Assembly (NCBI GenBank): GCA_027064085.1
Contig: JAMOQH010000170.1
Location: 1 to 28,701 of the forward strand
Source: a bacterium
GTDB lineage: Bacteria; UBP6; JAFGXH01
Length of the DNA: 28,701 bases
Direction of reading: 5' to 3'
Shown: piece by piece, positions 1 through 7,735 of the stretch
Layout of the letters: every line of letters begins with the position of its first letter
Position numbering within the stretch: position 1 is the stretch's first letter
Notes under the pieces: model-generated
The model's database searches: none
What the model was told of the DNA's origin: nothing
The model's input: only the letters and a program-made list of their open reading frames with translations
Translations under genes and position numbers: made by a program

Positions 1-579
1 AAGTGGAATTTTGAATTTGATTTAAGTAAGTTAATAGAACAACCATTTGATAATGCAATAAATTATATAGCTAAATTTGATATTTATAAAATAATGTTAA
101 ATGAAAAGAGTTTAAAAGACTTAAAAACGATAGATAATTTATTGAGTAATATTTTAGCAACAGATAATAAAGAAATTAATCAAGAAAATTTGGATAAAAT
201 AATATTAAAAATAAAGCAGATATTATCAGGTTATGACAAAGAAAAAGAATTAATAATGCTTGATAAAATCAATAAATTCATCAAATTAATATCAAGTGAT
301 AAAATAAATGTTAAAGATGCATTACAAACATTAAATAAGGAGGATAAAATGGGTGGAATGATGAGATTACTTAACGAAATTGAAGAAAGAGGAGAGAAAA
401 AAGGTATAGAAAAGGGTATAGAAAAGGGTATAGAAAAAGGTATAGAAAAGAAAGCAATAGAAACAGCAATTGAAATGTTAAAAGATGGTGCTGAAATTGC
501 GTTTGTGCAAAAATATACCAAATTATCCATAGAAAAAATCAAAGAATTACAAAAAGAGTTAAATATAGAAAACAATTAA
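1..579 (+). CDS. Rpn/PD-(D/E)XK nuclease family transposase-like protein, 3' part only
   Basis: The reading frame is open from base 1, so the gene starts outside the window; the ATG at 94 is internal. What remains is the helical C-terminal half of the Rpn family (recombination-promoting nuclease, often annotated as PD-(D/E)XK family transposase). The family signature is an EERGEKKG stretch, then a charged repeat (KGIE four times) and a short tail in which a poly-charged helix leads into a helix-turn-helix-like segment (KLSIEKIKELQKEL). The nuclease core with its catalytic residues would be upstream and cannot be checked, so activity is unknown. Known members promote RecA-independent recombination and are often multicopy and variable between strains. 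No terminal repeats are visible at this end. Confidence 0.75.
   Translation, partial: KWNFEFDLSKLIEQPFDNAINYIAKFDIYKIMLNEKSLKDLKTIDNLLSNILATDNKEINQENLDKIILKIKQILSGYDKEKELIMLDKINKFIKLISSDKINVKDALQTLNKEDKMGGMMRLLNEIEERGEKKGIEKGIEKGIEKGIEKKAIETAIEMLKDGAEIAFVQKYTKLSIEKIKELQKELNIENN
400..447 (+). repeat. 12-bp in-frame tandem repeat, 4 copies, inside the Rpn-like gene
   Basis: Four near-identical 12-base units (AARGGTATAGAA) encode KGIE four times. The unit is a multiple of three, so changes in copy number would lengthen or shorten the charged helix without breaking the frame. Confidence 0.9.
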
Positions 580-640
580 TATTATATCTTAAACCTTACC
601 TTGTTTTAAATTACGAATTGCGAATACACAAACAGCCCAC

Positions 641-668
641 TTGTAATAATAGAAAAATATTGTATAAT
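641..668 (+). promoter_or_regulatory. Putative sigma-70 promoter for the DNA ligase gene
   Basis: A -35-like TTGTAA (641-646) and a perfect -10 TATAAT (663-668) are separated by 16 bases. They lie 27 bases before the ligase ATG, which has a GGAG ribosome binding site at 687-690. Confidence 0.5.
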
Positions 669-695
669 ATAATTACTATATATTATGGAGCCTGA

Positions 696-2594
696 ATGAA
701 AAAATTATTTAATGAAGAAACAGAAAAAAAAGATGAATTTCAAGCTATGATAGATTTATATCTTAAAGCAAAATCAGCATATTATGAGGGTAAAGACATA
801 ATGACAGATGCTGAATTTGATGAATTAGAAAATAAAATAAAAGAAGTTGACCCAAATAATAAAGTCCTTTCAATTGTAGGATATTCCACCAAAAGATTTG
901 AATACAGTCATATTACCCCAATGTTGTCTTTGGAAAAGATACAGGTAAATGATGAACTAAATTCTGAATTTGAGGAAATAATCAAATGGTGTTCTAAAAC
1001 CTTAACTAAAGAACCATTTATAATACAACCTAAATACGATGGCAATTCTCTTTCTGCTCAATATAAAGATGGCAAACTCATTAGAGTTTTAACAAGAGGA
1101 GATGGTAAGAAAGGTTTTGAAGTAACTGATAAAATATCAAAAATAATTCCAAATAAAGTTAAATTTAAGGGGAGTTTTGAAATCCGTGGGGAATGTTTAA
1201 TAAATGTTAACGACTTTGAAATAATAAATAAAAACAATAAATTTAAAAATGAAAGAAACTTTGTTGCGGGTGTATTAAGCGATACAAAAAACAATAAGAA
1301 TAGTGATAAATTAAAATTTGTAACATTTAGCATTACTAATCAATATGCTGAAAACTATAGTGATTTATTAAAAGAGCTAGAAAGTAAAGGATTTGAAATT
1401 TCTGATTATTGGTTTAGTGATTTTAAAACTATAGAAGATATTAAAAAATTTTATCATAAAATGAGCGAATACAGAAAAACCTCAAAATATAGACTCGATG
1501 GTTTTGTTATTAAAGTTAATGATTATTCAACAAGAGAAAAGTTAGGTTTTAATAAACATCATCCTCTTTCTGAAATCGCTATTAAATTTCCTGCCCAAAA
1601 AGGAATTACTCAAATACTAGATATAGAATGGACTATGTCTTCACAAGGAGAATTAGTTCCTACTGCAATTTTGGAGCCAGTTTATCTAGATGGTTCTACT
1701 GTTTCGAGAGCATATTTAGCAAACTTAAAAAATGCTTATAATAATGATTATTTACCCTCTGCAACTATTCAAGTAGAAAAAAAGGGAGATATTATCCCTC
1801 AAATTACTAAATTAATAAAACATTCCACTACAAGTAATAAAGAAAGCTTAAAACCAACAGAATGTCCTTTTTGTAAAAGTGAATTAGAATATACAGAAGA
1901 TTTAACACATATTTACTGCTCCAATAAAAAATGCCCCGAAATGATGATAAAAAAATTCTACAAAGGAATACAAATATTAAAACTTAGAAATATAGGCCCT
2001 TCAATGGTTAGAAAACTCTATGAAGCAGGAGTTGAAAATGTACTAGAATTATTTAATAAAAATTTAACTCCACAAAAATTAATAGAAAATGGAGATTTTA
2101 AAGAAGGAAGAGCCTTAGAAAGAGTTTTTGAATCTATTAATTCTATTAAAAGCATAGAATACAGTGATTTATTAAGAATAGAACAAATTGATGGAATTGG
2201 CTCAACTATTTCAAAAATGATAACTAAGTATTATTTAGGTGCACAATACAGCTTTTCTGGATTTGATAAAAGCATTATTAAAGAATTAACAACAAATAAA
2301 GATAAGTATTTTATTGCTCTCCCTAAAAAATGGACAGATACAACAAATATAGAAATTACATATCCAAATTATGAAAATGAAGAAGAAAAAACCAAAGTAA
2401 TATTAACAGGAAGCCCTAAAGAAGCAGGCTATCCAACTAAAAAGTACTTTCTAGATAGATTTACTCATTTAGAAGAAACAAAATCTTTTAAAGATGCAAA
2501 AATACTTATCACTGGAGATAAAAACTCAACAAGTTCTAAAATGAAAAAAGCTATAAAAAATGGATTGGAAATTAAAACTTATGATGAATTTTAG
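696..2594 (+). CDS. ligA: NAD-dependent DNA ligase (LigA-like, divergent)
   Basis: Seals nicks in duplex DNA using NAD+ as the adenylate donor. The 632 residues carry the LigA domain order. An N-terminal NMN-binding domain has the MTDAEFDEL motif. The adenylation domain has the KYDG motif, with the nucleophile lysine at K113, followed by TRGDG, EIRGE, DGFVIKV and AIKFPA. The OB fold contains EPVYLDGSTVSRA. A Cys4 zinc finger (CPFC...CSNKKC) is followed by helix-hairpin-helix motifs (IGPSMVRKL, IDGIGSTISKM) and a C-terminal BRCT domain starting near ILTGSPKEAGY. Length is close to the usual 660-680. Several core positions differ from housekeeping LigA (KYDGNS where many have KxDGLA), so it may be an accessory or phage-type copy. 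A lipoprotein gene begins 13 bases downstream and may be co-transcribed. Confidence 0.92.
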   Translation: MKKLFNEETEKKDEFQAMIDLYLKAKSAYYEGKDIMTDAEFDELENKIKEVDPNNKVLSIVGYSTKRFEYSHITPMLSLEKIQVNDELNSEFEEIIKWCSKTLTKEPFIIQPKYDGNSLSAQYKDGKLIRVLTRGDGKKGFEVTDKISKIIPNKVKFKGSFEIRGECLINVNDFEIINKNNKFKNERNFVAGVLSDTKNNKNSDKLKFVTFSITNQYAENYSDLLKELESKGFEISDYWFSDFKTIEDIKKFYHKMSEYRKTSKYRLDGFVIKVNDYSTREKLGFNKHHPLSEIAIKFPAQKGITQILDIEWTMSSQGELVPTAILEPVYLDGSTVSRAYLANLKNAYNNDYLPSATIQVEKKGDIIPQITKLIKHSTTSNKESLKPTECPFCKSELEYTEDLTHIYCSNKKCPEMMIKKFYKGIQILKLRNIGPSMVRKLYEAGVENVLELFNKNLTPQKLIENGDFKEGRALERVFESINSIKSIEYSDLLRIEQIDGIGSTISKMITKYYLGAQYSFSGFDKSIIKELTTNKDKYFIALPKKWTDTTNIEITYPNYENEEEKTKVILTGSPKEAGYPTKKYFLDRFTHLEETKSFKDAKILITGDKNSTSSKMKKAIKNGLEIKTYDEF

Positions 2595-2607
2595 ATTTTG
2601 GAGTAAA

Positions 2608-4623
2608 ATGAAGATATTTTTATTTATTTTAATTATTATAGTTTCAAATTTTGCAATTTCTTGTGGCGATGTAGAAACTACAACCGAAAATATAGATAAA
2701 TGCGAAAACTTCAATTGTTATAATAATTCTAGTTGTAAAGTTATAGATGATAATGCAACTTGTATATGTAATAATGGATATGAATTTTCTCCCTCTCAAC
2801 ACTCTTGTGTAAAAAAGGAAATTTCTTTATGTGATATTAACCCATGTACAGAAGAACACAAAACAATATGCTCTATAGTTGAAACAGGTGAAACAGCTCA
2901 TGCTGAATGTAGTTGTGATGCTGATTTTATATTAAATGAAGAAGATAAATGTGTTTGTAAAACGGGCTATATCTTGGAGAATAACAGCTGTAAAAAAATA
3001 CCAGAAAATAAGCCCATAAAAATAAGATTTACCTCTGCAAATTTAACTAGTGGTAATAATCAAGCTTATGAAGAAGAAGGAATAAGAATACTTAAAGCAC
3101 TTAAATCAGATATAATAATGATTCAAGAATTTAACTTTGGAAGTAACACAAAAAATGATATAAAAAACTTTGTAAAAAATACTTTTGGCACAGAATACCA
3201 GTATTTTAGAGGAACCCCAACAGGAAACGGAGATATACCAAACGGAATAATCAGCAAATATCCGATTATAAAAACCGGTGAAATTACAGACCCAAGAGTT
3301 ACAGACAGAAAAATAGATTATGTGGAAATAAAAGTTAATGATAAAATTAACCTAATGGTATTTTCAGTCCACCTAAAAGGTCAAGAAGATGATTCTCAAA
3401 TTACAGCAGCACAATTAATAACACAAAAAATATCAGAACATAAAAAAACACACACAGGTTATTACTATATTGTAGGTGGAGATTTTAATGGTGAAGCTAG
3501 TGTAGGCAATGAAGGTTTTGGCAAATTTAACAATAAGGAAATAATGCAAATAAATTTCCCCTACCCTAAATCCGAATACGGAAATGATGGGAATACCAAC
3601 AGAACAAGAACTGCAAAACTTGATTTTATTTTAGCTGATACCAACTTGTATCAATATCAAATATCAACAGATTACTGTATATCTAACTTAAATTGTAAAA
3701 AATATGAAAATGGTTTGGTTTTTGATTCCAGAAACTACAGCAGAAATGACCTTGATACATATTTTACAGAAGTTCAACCAAATGATTGTGATGCCAAAAA
3801 TATGCAACATTTGGCTGTTGTAAAGGATTTCCTTATTACCAAAGAACAAGAAGTAAAAAAAGCAGTATTAACAGAAGAAGAATTCAATTCAATATTTAAA
3901 AACCCTATTGCAACTAATAAATCAACAGCCTGTCCCGGCTATAATTTTTATAATTATACAGATTTTATAAATGCCACAAAAGAATACCCTCTGTTTGGCA
4001 ATGAAGGTACAGAAGAAATCAAAAAAAGGGAAATAGCTGCATTTTTAGCAAACATTTCACATGAAACAACAGGTGGTTGGAGTGGTGCTCCTGGAGGTGA
4101 AAACGGCAGATATTTATGGGGTCTTTGCTGGATAGATGAAATAGGCTGTGAAGATGGTAGTTGCACTCAATATTGTCAGGAAAACAATGAAACATATCCA
4201 TGTGCAAATGGTAAAACATATCACGGAAGGGGACCTATTCAATTAACTTGGAACTATAACTATGGAGCCATGGGTGAGCATATAGGAGTTGATTTATTAA
4301 ATCATCCTGAAATAGTTTCCACTAATGCTACAATATCATTTAAAACGGCATTGTGGTTCTGGATGACTCCCCAAAGCCCTAAACCATCAGCTCATGATGT
4401 TATGATTGGTCATTGGACTCCAAACAGTGATGATTTAGATAAAAATAGACTATCAGGTTTTGGAATGACTGTTAATATTATTAATGGTGGAGCAGAGTGT
4501 GGAAAAATAAATGATTCAAGGGTAAATGATAGAGTTAATCACTTTAAATACTTTTGCGAACTCCTTAATACAACAACTGAAGATAATTTATACTGTGATC
4601 AAATGCAACACTATAAAAAATAA
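2608..4623 (+). CDS. Lipoprotein: EGF-like modules + EEP nuclease-like domain + GH19 chitinase
   Basis: A 671-residue secreted, lipid-anchored protein of three fused parts. The start is the ATG at 2608, 5 bases after TTGGAG; an upstream in-frame ATG overlapping the ligase gene would spoil the signal peptide. Residues 1-19 form a signal peptide ending in a lipobox (FAISC, Cys19). Residues about 28-130 are Cys-rich EGF-like modules. Residues about 135-410 resemble the endonuclease/exonuclease/phosphatase fold (MIQEF with E174, SVHLKG with H255, GGDFNG with D292/N294, KLDFI with D339, QHLAV with H401). Residues about 425-671 are a glycoside hydrolase family 19 chitinase: SHETTGGW gives general acid E486 and WIDE gives E511, followed by YHGRGPIQLTWNYNYG, NHPEIV, FKTALWFWMT and NIINGGAECG. 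The chitinase part follows plant class I/II enzymes closely. It should cleave chitin-like GlcNAc polymers outside the cell. Activity of the nuclease part is less certain. Confidence 0.9.
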   Translation: MKIFLFILIIIVSNFAISCGDVETTTENIDKCENFNCYNNSSCKVIDDNATCICNNGYEFSPSQHSCVKKEISLCDINPCTEEHKTICSIVETGETAHAECSCDADFILNEEDKCVCKTGYILENNSCKKIPENKPIKIRFTSANLTSGNNQAYEEEGIRILKALKSDIIMIQEFNFGSNTKNDIKNFVKNTFGTEYQYFRGTPTGNGDIPNGIISKYPIIKTGEITDPRVTDRKIDYVEIKVNDKINLMVFSVHLKGQEDDSQITAAQLITQKISEHKKTHTGYYYIVGGDFNGEASVGNEGFGKFNNKEIMQINFPYPKSEYGNDGNTNRTRTAKLDFILADTNLYQYQISTDYCISNLNCKKYENGLVFDSRNYSRNDLDTYFTEVQPNDCDAKNMQHLAVVKDFLITKEQEVKKAVLTEEEFNSIFKNPIATNKSTACPGYNFYNYTDFINATKEYPLFGNEGTEEIKKREIAAFLANISHETTGGWSGAPGGENGRYLWGLCWIDEIGCEDGSCTQYCQENNETYPCANGKTYHGRGPIQLTWNYNYGAMGEHIGVDLLNHPEIVSTNATISFKTALWFWMTPQSPKPSAHDVMIGHWTPNSDDLDKNRLSGFGMTVNIINGGAECGKINDSRVNDRVNHFKYFCELLNTTTEDNLYCDQMQHYKK

Positions 4624-4625
4624 CT

Positions 4626-4654
4626 AAATTTAAACTTAATTTAAGGTTAAATTT
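4626..4654. repeat. AT-rich inverted repeat after the chitinase gene
   Basis: AAATTTAA...TTAAATTT arms with an inner CTTAA/TTAAG pairing make an almost perfect stem with one mismatch. It begins 2 bases after the stop codon. With no T-run after it, it may stabilise the mRNA 3' end rather than act as a classical terminator. Confidence 0.5.
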
Positions 4655-4685
4655 CAAAAAATTAGACATTAGGCTAAATTTTCTA

Positions 4686-4713
4686 TTGAAAATACGCAAC
4701 TAATACATATAAT
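4686..4713 (+). promoter_or_regulatory. Putative sigma-70 promoter for the double-DsbA lipoprotein
   Basis: TTGAAA (4686-4691) and TATAAT (4708-4713) are 16 bases apart. They are followed by an AGGAGA ribosome binding site (4735-4740) in front of the ATG at 4745. Confidence 0.6.
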
Positions 4714-4744
4714 ATGAAGTCTTTTAATTTTTATAGGAGAAATA

Positions 4745-6820
4745 ATGAGATACTTATTACTAATGATTTTAACCATATTTTTGGTAACATCATGTCAACC
4801 ACAAAGCAACAATACCAACAGTGAAACAAAAAAAGTAGAAAAGAAAACCGAAAAAAAAGTAGAAAAGAAAACCGAAACACCTAAGAAAGAAGTTTATAAG
4901 GCTAAGCCAGGTATCATTACAGATGAAACAATTATGGCCGAATTTAATGGCAAAAAAATCTTGTTTAAAGAAATTAAAAAGAACTATTCTAAAGAATTAA
5001 AAGAAGCAAAAAATAAAGCTCTTAAAGAAGATTATGATAAAACTAGTTTAAAGGTTAATAAATTTGCAATTGAAAAATTATTAACAGAAGAAGCTAAAAA
5101 ACAGGGCTTAAGAAATCACAAAGAACTTCTTGACAAAATTACTTCAAATATTCCCAAACCATCTAAAAAAGAAATAGATGACATGAAAACAAAGTATGCA
5201 AAACAATTTGCAGCCAAAAAAATGAAACCGGAAGAAATAACCAAACTGGTTACTGATTACATCATGAATCAAAAGAAAAGTGATGCAGCTTATAAATATT
5301 TAGAAAAAATTAAAAAAGAAAAAGGATTTAAAATTTCCCTTCCTCATCCTAATATCCCTACTTTAAATATAGCAATAACAGATAATGATCCTTTTGAAGG
5401 CCCAAAAGATTCAAAATATGTAATTGTTGAATTTTCAGACTTTCAATGTCCTTACTGCTCTAGAATTGCTCCCATTATCTCAGGAATAAAGAAAACACAT
5501 AAAGATGTAAAAGTTGTATTTAAAAACTTTCCTCTATCTTTTCATAAAATGGCTAAAAAAGCAGCTTATGCAACATACTGTGCAAATGCTCAAGGTAAAT
5601 TTTGGAAATTACATGACAAAATCTTTGCAAATCAAAAAGATTTAAATGATATCAATCTTGAAAAATGGGTGGCGGAACTTAAAATTGATATGAATAAATA
5701 TAAGGCATGTGTAAATTCCCAAGAAACTAAAAAAGCTGTTGAAAATAGTATAAAAGAAGGAATTAAGCTTGGAGTAAAAGGAACTCCTTCTATATTTTTA
5801 AATGGCACACAAATAAATGTAACAACCCCAGATTTAATGAATGAAGCAATTCAAACAGAAAAAGATAAAGTTGTTGGAAAATTAACAAATGATACCGTTA
5901 TTGCAATAATAGGTGGTAAACAACTAAAATGGAGTGATTTTTTAGCAGAGAATAGAAATTTTGACACCTTAAATAAATCAAATAACATGAAAAGAAATTA
6001 TGAATTATATGCAAAACTCTTATCAAAAGAATTATCAAAACAAATTCTTGAATTAGCCTCAAAAGAAACCGGTTTAAAATCAATAGATGAATATATTAAA
6101 AAAATTATTGATAAAATTAAAGACCCCGAAGAAAAAGAATTGAAAGCTTTATACGAAAAATTAAAACCAAGACTTCAAGGTAAAAAATATGATGAAATTA
6201 AAGCTCAGTTAATTAAATACAGTAAACAAATAAAAGGCCAACAAGCTGTTCAAGAAAAAATGAAAGAATTATCAGATAAATACAAAGTAAAGGTAACTAT
6301 GCCTTTACCTGTACTACCAAAATTTAATATAAACATAAAAGAAGCAGCAATTATGGGTAAAAAAGATGCCAAATATACTCTTGTTGAATTTTCTGATTTC
6401 CAATGTCCTTATTGTGCAAAAGCAGCAAAATTCACAGAAGAAATATTAAAAAAATATCCAAGCAAAGTTAAAGTTGTATTTAAGCATTTTCCTCTTCCTT
6501 TTCATAAAAATGCTAAACAAGCATCAATTGCAGGAGAATGTAGCCGTATTCAAGGAAAATTTAGAGAATTTTATAATAAAGCATTTGAAAATCAAGATAA
6601 ACTTACAGAAGAAAATTTTATCAAATGGGCAAAAGAACTTAAATTAGATACTGAAAAATTTAAGAAATGCTTAAAAGACCCTGCAACAGCAAATAAAATT
6701 GACAAAGACTTAGAAGAGGGTCAGGAATTAGGAATTCAGGGAACTCCAACTCTATTTTTAGATGGAACAGCTTATAATTCCGGTCATGATATTAAAAGCT
6801 TTTCTAAATTTATAAAATAA
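4745..6820 (+). CDS. Lipoprotein with two tandem SurA-N-like + DsbA/thioredoxin-like units
   Basis: A 691-residue lipoprotein (LVTSC lipobox, Cys17) followed by a Lys/Glu/Thr-rich linker. Two units of the same design follow. Each has a helical domain resembling SurA/parvulin N-terminal chaperone domains (about residues 58-200 and 380-520), then a DsbA/DsbG-type thioredoxin domain (about 205-370 and 525-691). Each thioredoxin domain has VEFSDFQCPYC (C235/C238 and C554/C557), an FPL.FHK segment and a cis-proline loop (KGTPSIF, QGTPTLF). Such proteins make or rearrange disulfides in exported proteins at the membrane. Two intact CXXC sites suggest both units are active, or an electron relay. The substrate set could include the Cys-rich lipoprotein encoded just upstream (inference). 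Single-unit versions are common; the tandem copy looks like an internal duplication. Confidence 0.88.
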   Translation: MRYLLLMILTIFLVTSCQPQSNNTNSETKKVEKKTEKKVEKKTETPKKEVYKAKPGIITDETIMAEFNGKKILFKEIKKNYSKELKEAKNKALKEDYDKTSLKVNKFAIEKLLTEEAKKQGLRNHKELLDKITSNIPKPSKKEIDDMKTKYAKQFAAKKMKPEEITKLVTDYIMNQKKSDAAYKYLEKIKKEKGFKISLPHPNIPTLNIAITDNDPFEGPKDSKYVIVEFSDFQCPYCSRIAPIISGIKKTHKDVKVVFKNFPLSFHKMAKKAAYATYCANAQGKFWKLHDKIFANQKDLNDINLEKWVAELKIDMNKYKACVNSQETKKAVENSIKEGIKLGVKGTPSIFLNGTQINVTTPDLMNEAIQTEKDKVVGKLTNDTVIAIIGGKQLKWSDFLAENRNFDTLNKSNNMKRNYELYAKLLSKELSKQILELASKETGLKSIDEYIKKIIDKIKDPEEKELKALYEKLKPRLQGKKYDEIKAQLIKYSKQIKGQQAVQEKMKELSDKYKVKVTMPLPVLPKFNINIKEAAIMGKKDAKYTLVEFSDFQCPYCAKAAKFTEEILKKYPSKVKVVFKHFPLPFHKNAKQASIAGECSRIQGKFREFYNKAFENQDKLTEENFIKWAKELKLDTEKFKKCLKDPATANKIDKDLEEGQELGIQGTPTLFLDGTAYNSGHDIKSFSKFIK
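4829..4876 (+). repeat. Perfect 24-bp tandem duplication in the linker of the DsbA lipoprotein
   Basis: Two identical 24-base units encode KKVEKKTE twice, directly after the lipidated N-terminus. The unit is in frame, so copy-number change would alter the distance between the membrane anchor and the folded domains. Confidence 0.9.
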
Positions 6821-6987
6821 TTTTCAATTTCTTGCATAAAATCAGACTTTTCTTTTCCTAAGTTCCTTTTAATTCTCTCTAAATCATCAATTGACAAATC
6901 TTTTTGTATTGGATGCCAAGAGAATTTTTTGTATTCATCATATAAATGAGGATTACTGTCAATAAGTAAATAAATTTGACATTTTTT
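6784..6987 (-). pseudogene. 3' fragment of an unidentified gene
   Basis: On the minus strand a 67-codon open stretch ends with TGA at 6784-6786, overlapping the 3' end of the DsbA lipoprotein gene. It reads like real protein (LLIDSNPHLYDEYKKF, WHPIQKDLSIDDLERI) but has no usable start, and an in-frame TAA lies just upstream at 6988-6990 next to an A/T run. I do not recognise the family. It looks like the tail of a convergent gene whose front has been lost. Confidence 0.45.
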
Positions 6988-7215
6988 TTATTTAAGGTAA
7001 TATGTAGTCTTACTGACTATAAAATAGATAATTACTACAGAACGGCCTTAGGTATAGGAATAAATGAAATTTTCTTTAATACTCTAGCTTTTACTTTAGA
7101 GATTTATCAAGTACTTCACTTTAATAATAATACCAGCCATGTTGATTCAGTACGAATAAACAAAAATATATATACTTATCCGGGAATCAGCCTATATTTA
7201 GGTATTGTATTTTAG
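6976..7215 (+). pseudogene. 3' fragment of an outer-membrane beta-barrel protein gene
   Basis: A plus-strand open stretch beginning only at a weak TTG (6976), with no ribosome binding site and no signal peptide. From about residue 12 it alternates polar and hydrophobic residues like beta-barrel strands, and it ends in a strand with a terminal Phe (GISLYLGIVF), the usual BAM recognition end of outer-membrane proteins. It is therefore most likely the last 60-70 residues of a barrel protein whose 5' part is missing. The stop lies 7 bases before the next gene, which begins like a barrel protein too. Confidence 0.5.
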
Positions 7216-7222
7216 AGGAAAT

Positions 7223-7663
7223 ATGAAAAAATTAATTTTAATTATTTATGTACTGTTGTCTTTAAGTTTACTCTCAAATGATAATAAAAACGATTTTGAA
7301 ATAGGTGTAACTTTTGGAGTCTTTACATCTAGTGGTTTTTTACTTAAATATAATTTAAGTGATGATATTTCAACTAAAGTATCAGGTTTTTTAATTACGA
7401 CTGGTGAAAATTATATTTGCTATACTCAGTTTATAAAAACAATAGAAGGAATTAGAAAATATGAACCAAAAGAATATAATGGAGATGGTTGTGCAACTCA
7501 ATATAATTACTGTGTTGAAGATAAATGTAGTAAATATGATTGTGGAAACTTAAAATGTATTGCAATTGAATCTAATTTTCATGGAGTAAGAGTTAAGCTT
7601 ACTTGTGACTGTGGTAAAGATAAGTATTATAACCCATTTCATATTTTTAAAAATAAAACCTAG
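7223..7663 (+). CDS. Small exported Cys-rich protein, barrel-like N-terminus
   Basis: 146 residues; function not recognised. The start at 7223 is chosen because AGAGGA lies 4 bases upstream and the protein then begins with a signal peptide (MKKLILIIYVLLSLSLLS). Residues about 20-60 (FEIGVTFGVF, KYNLSDDISTKVSGFLI) look like the first strands of an outer-membrane barrel. From about residue 85 the protein becomes Cys-rich, with an EGF-like pattern (CSKYDCGNLKC, LTCDCGKD). That mixture is odd for such a short protein. It may be a chimera of a truncated barrel gene and an EGF-type segment, or a genuine small surface protein. Confidence 0.55.
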   Translation: MKKLILIIYVLLSLSLLSNDNKNDFEIGVTFGVFTSSGFLLKYNLSDDISTKVSGFLITTGENYICYTQFIKTIEGIRKYEPKEYNGDGCATQYNYCVEDKCSKYDCGNLKCIAIESNFHGVRVKLTCDCGKDKYYNPFHIFKNKT

Positions 7664-7690
7664 GGTTTATTTTTCCGTGTAAAACCAACT

Positions 7691-7713
7691 TGTAGGGGCG
7701 AGTCTGTTCGCCC
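7691..7713. terminator. TGTAGGGGCG hairpin between convergent genes
   Basis: GGGCGA (7696-7701), a 6-base loop and TCGCCC (7708-7713) form a GC-rich stem in a very AT-rich background, between the plus-strand Cys-rich gene and pnp on the minus strand. It could terminate both. The leading TTGTAGGGGCG recurs at 10107-10117 on the other strand, so it also looks like a dispersed REP-type hairpin. Confidence 0.5.
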
Positions 7714-7735
7714 TAAAGGTGGGTTGAAACGGCCC

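Noticed and set aside
400-447. CRISPR-like direct repeat
   Set aside because: Contiguous 12-base in-frame repeats without spacers, inside a coding region.
231-575. Minus-strand open frame opposite the Rpn-like gene, with a repeated FSIP motif
   Set aside because: It mirrors the KGIE repeat of the plus-strand gene and has no start signals.
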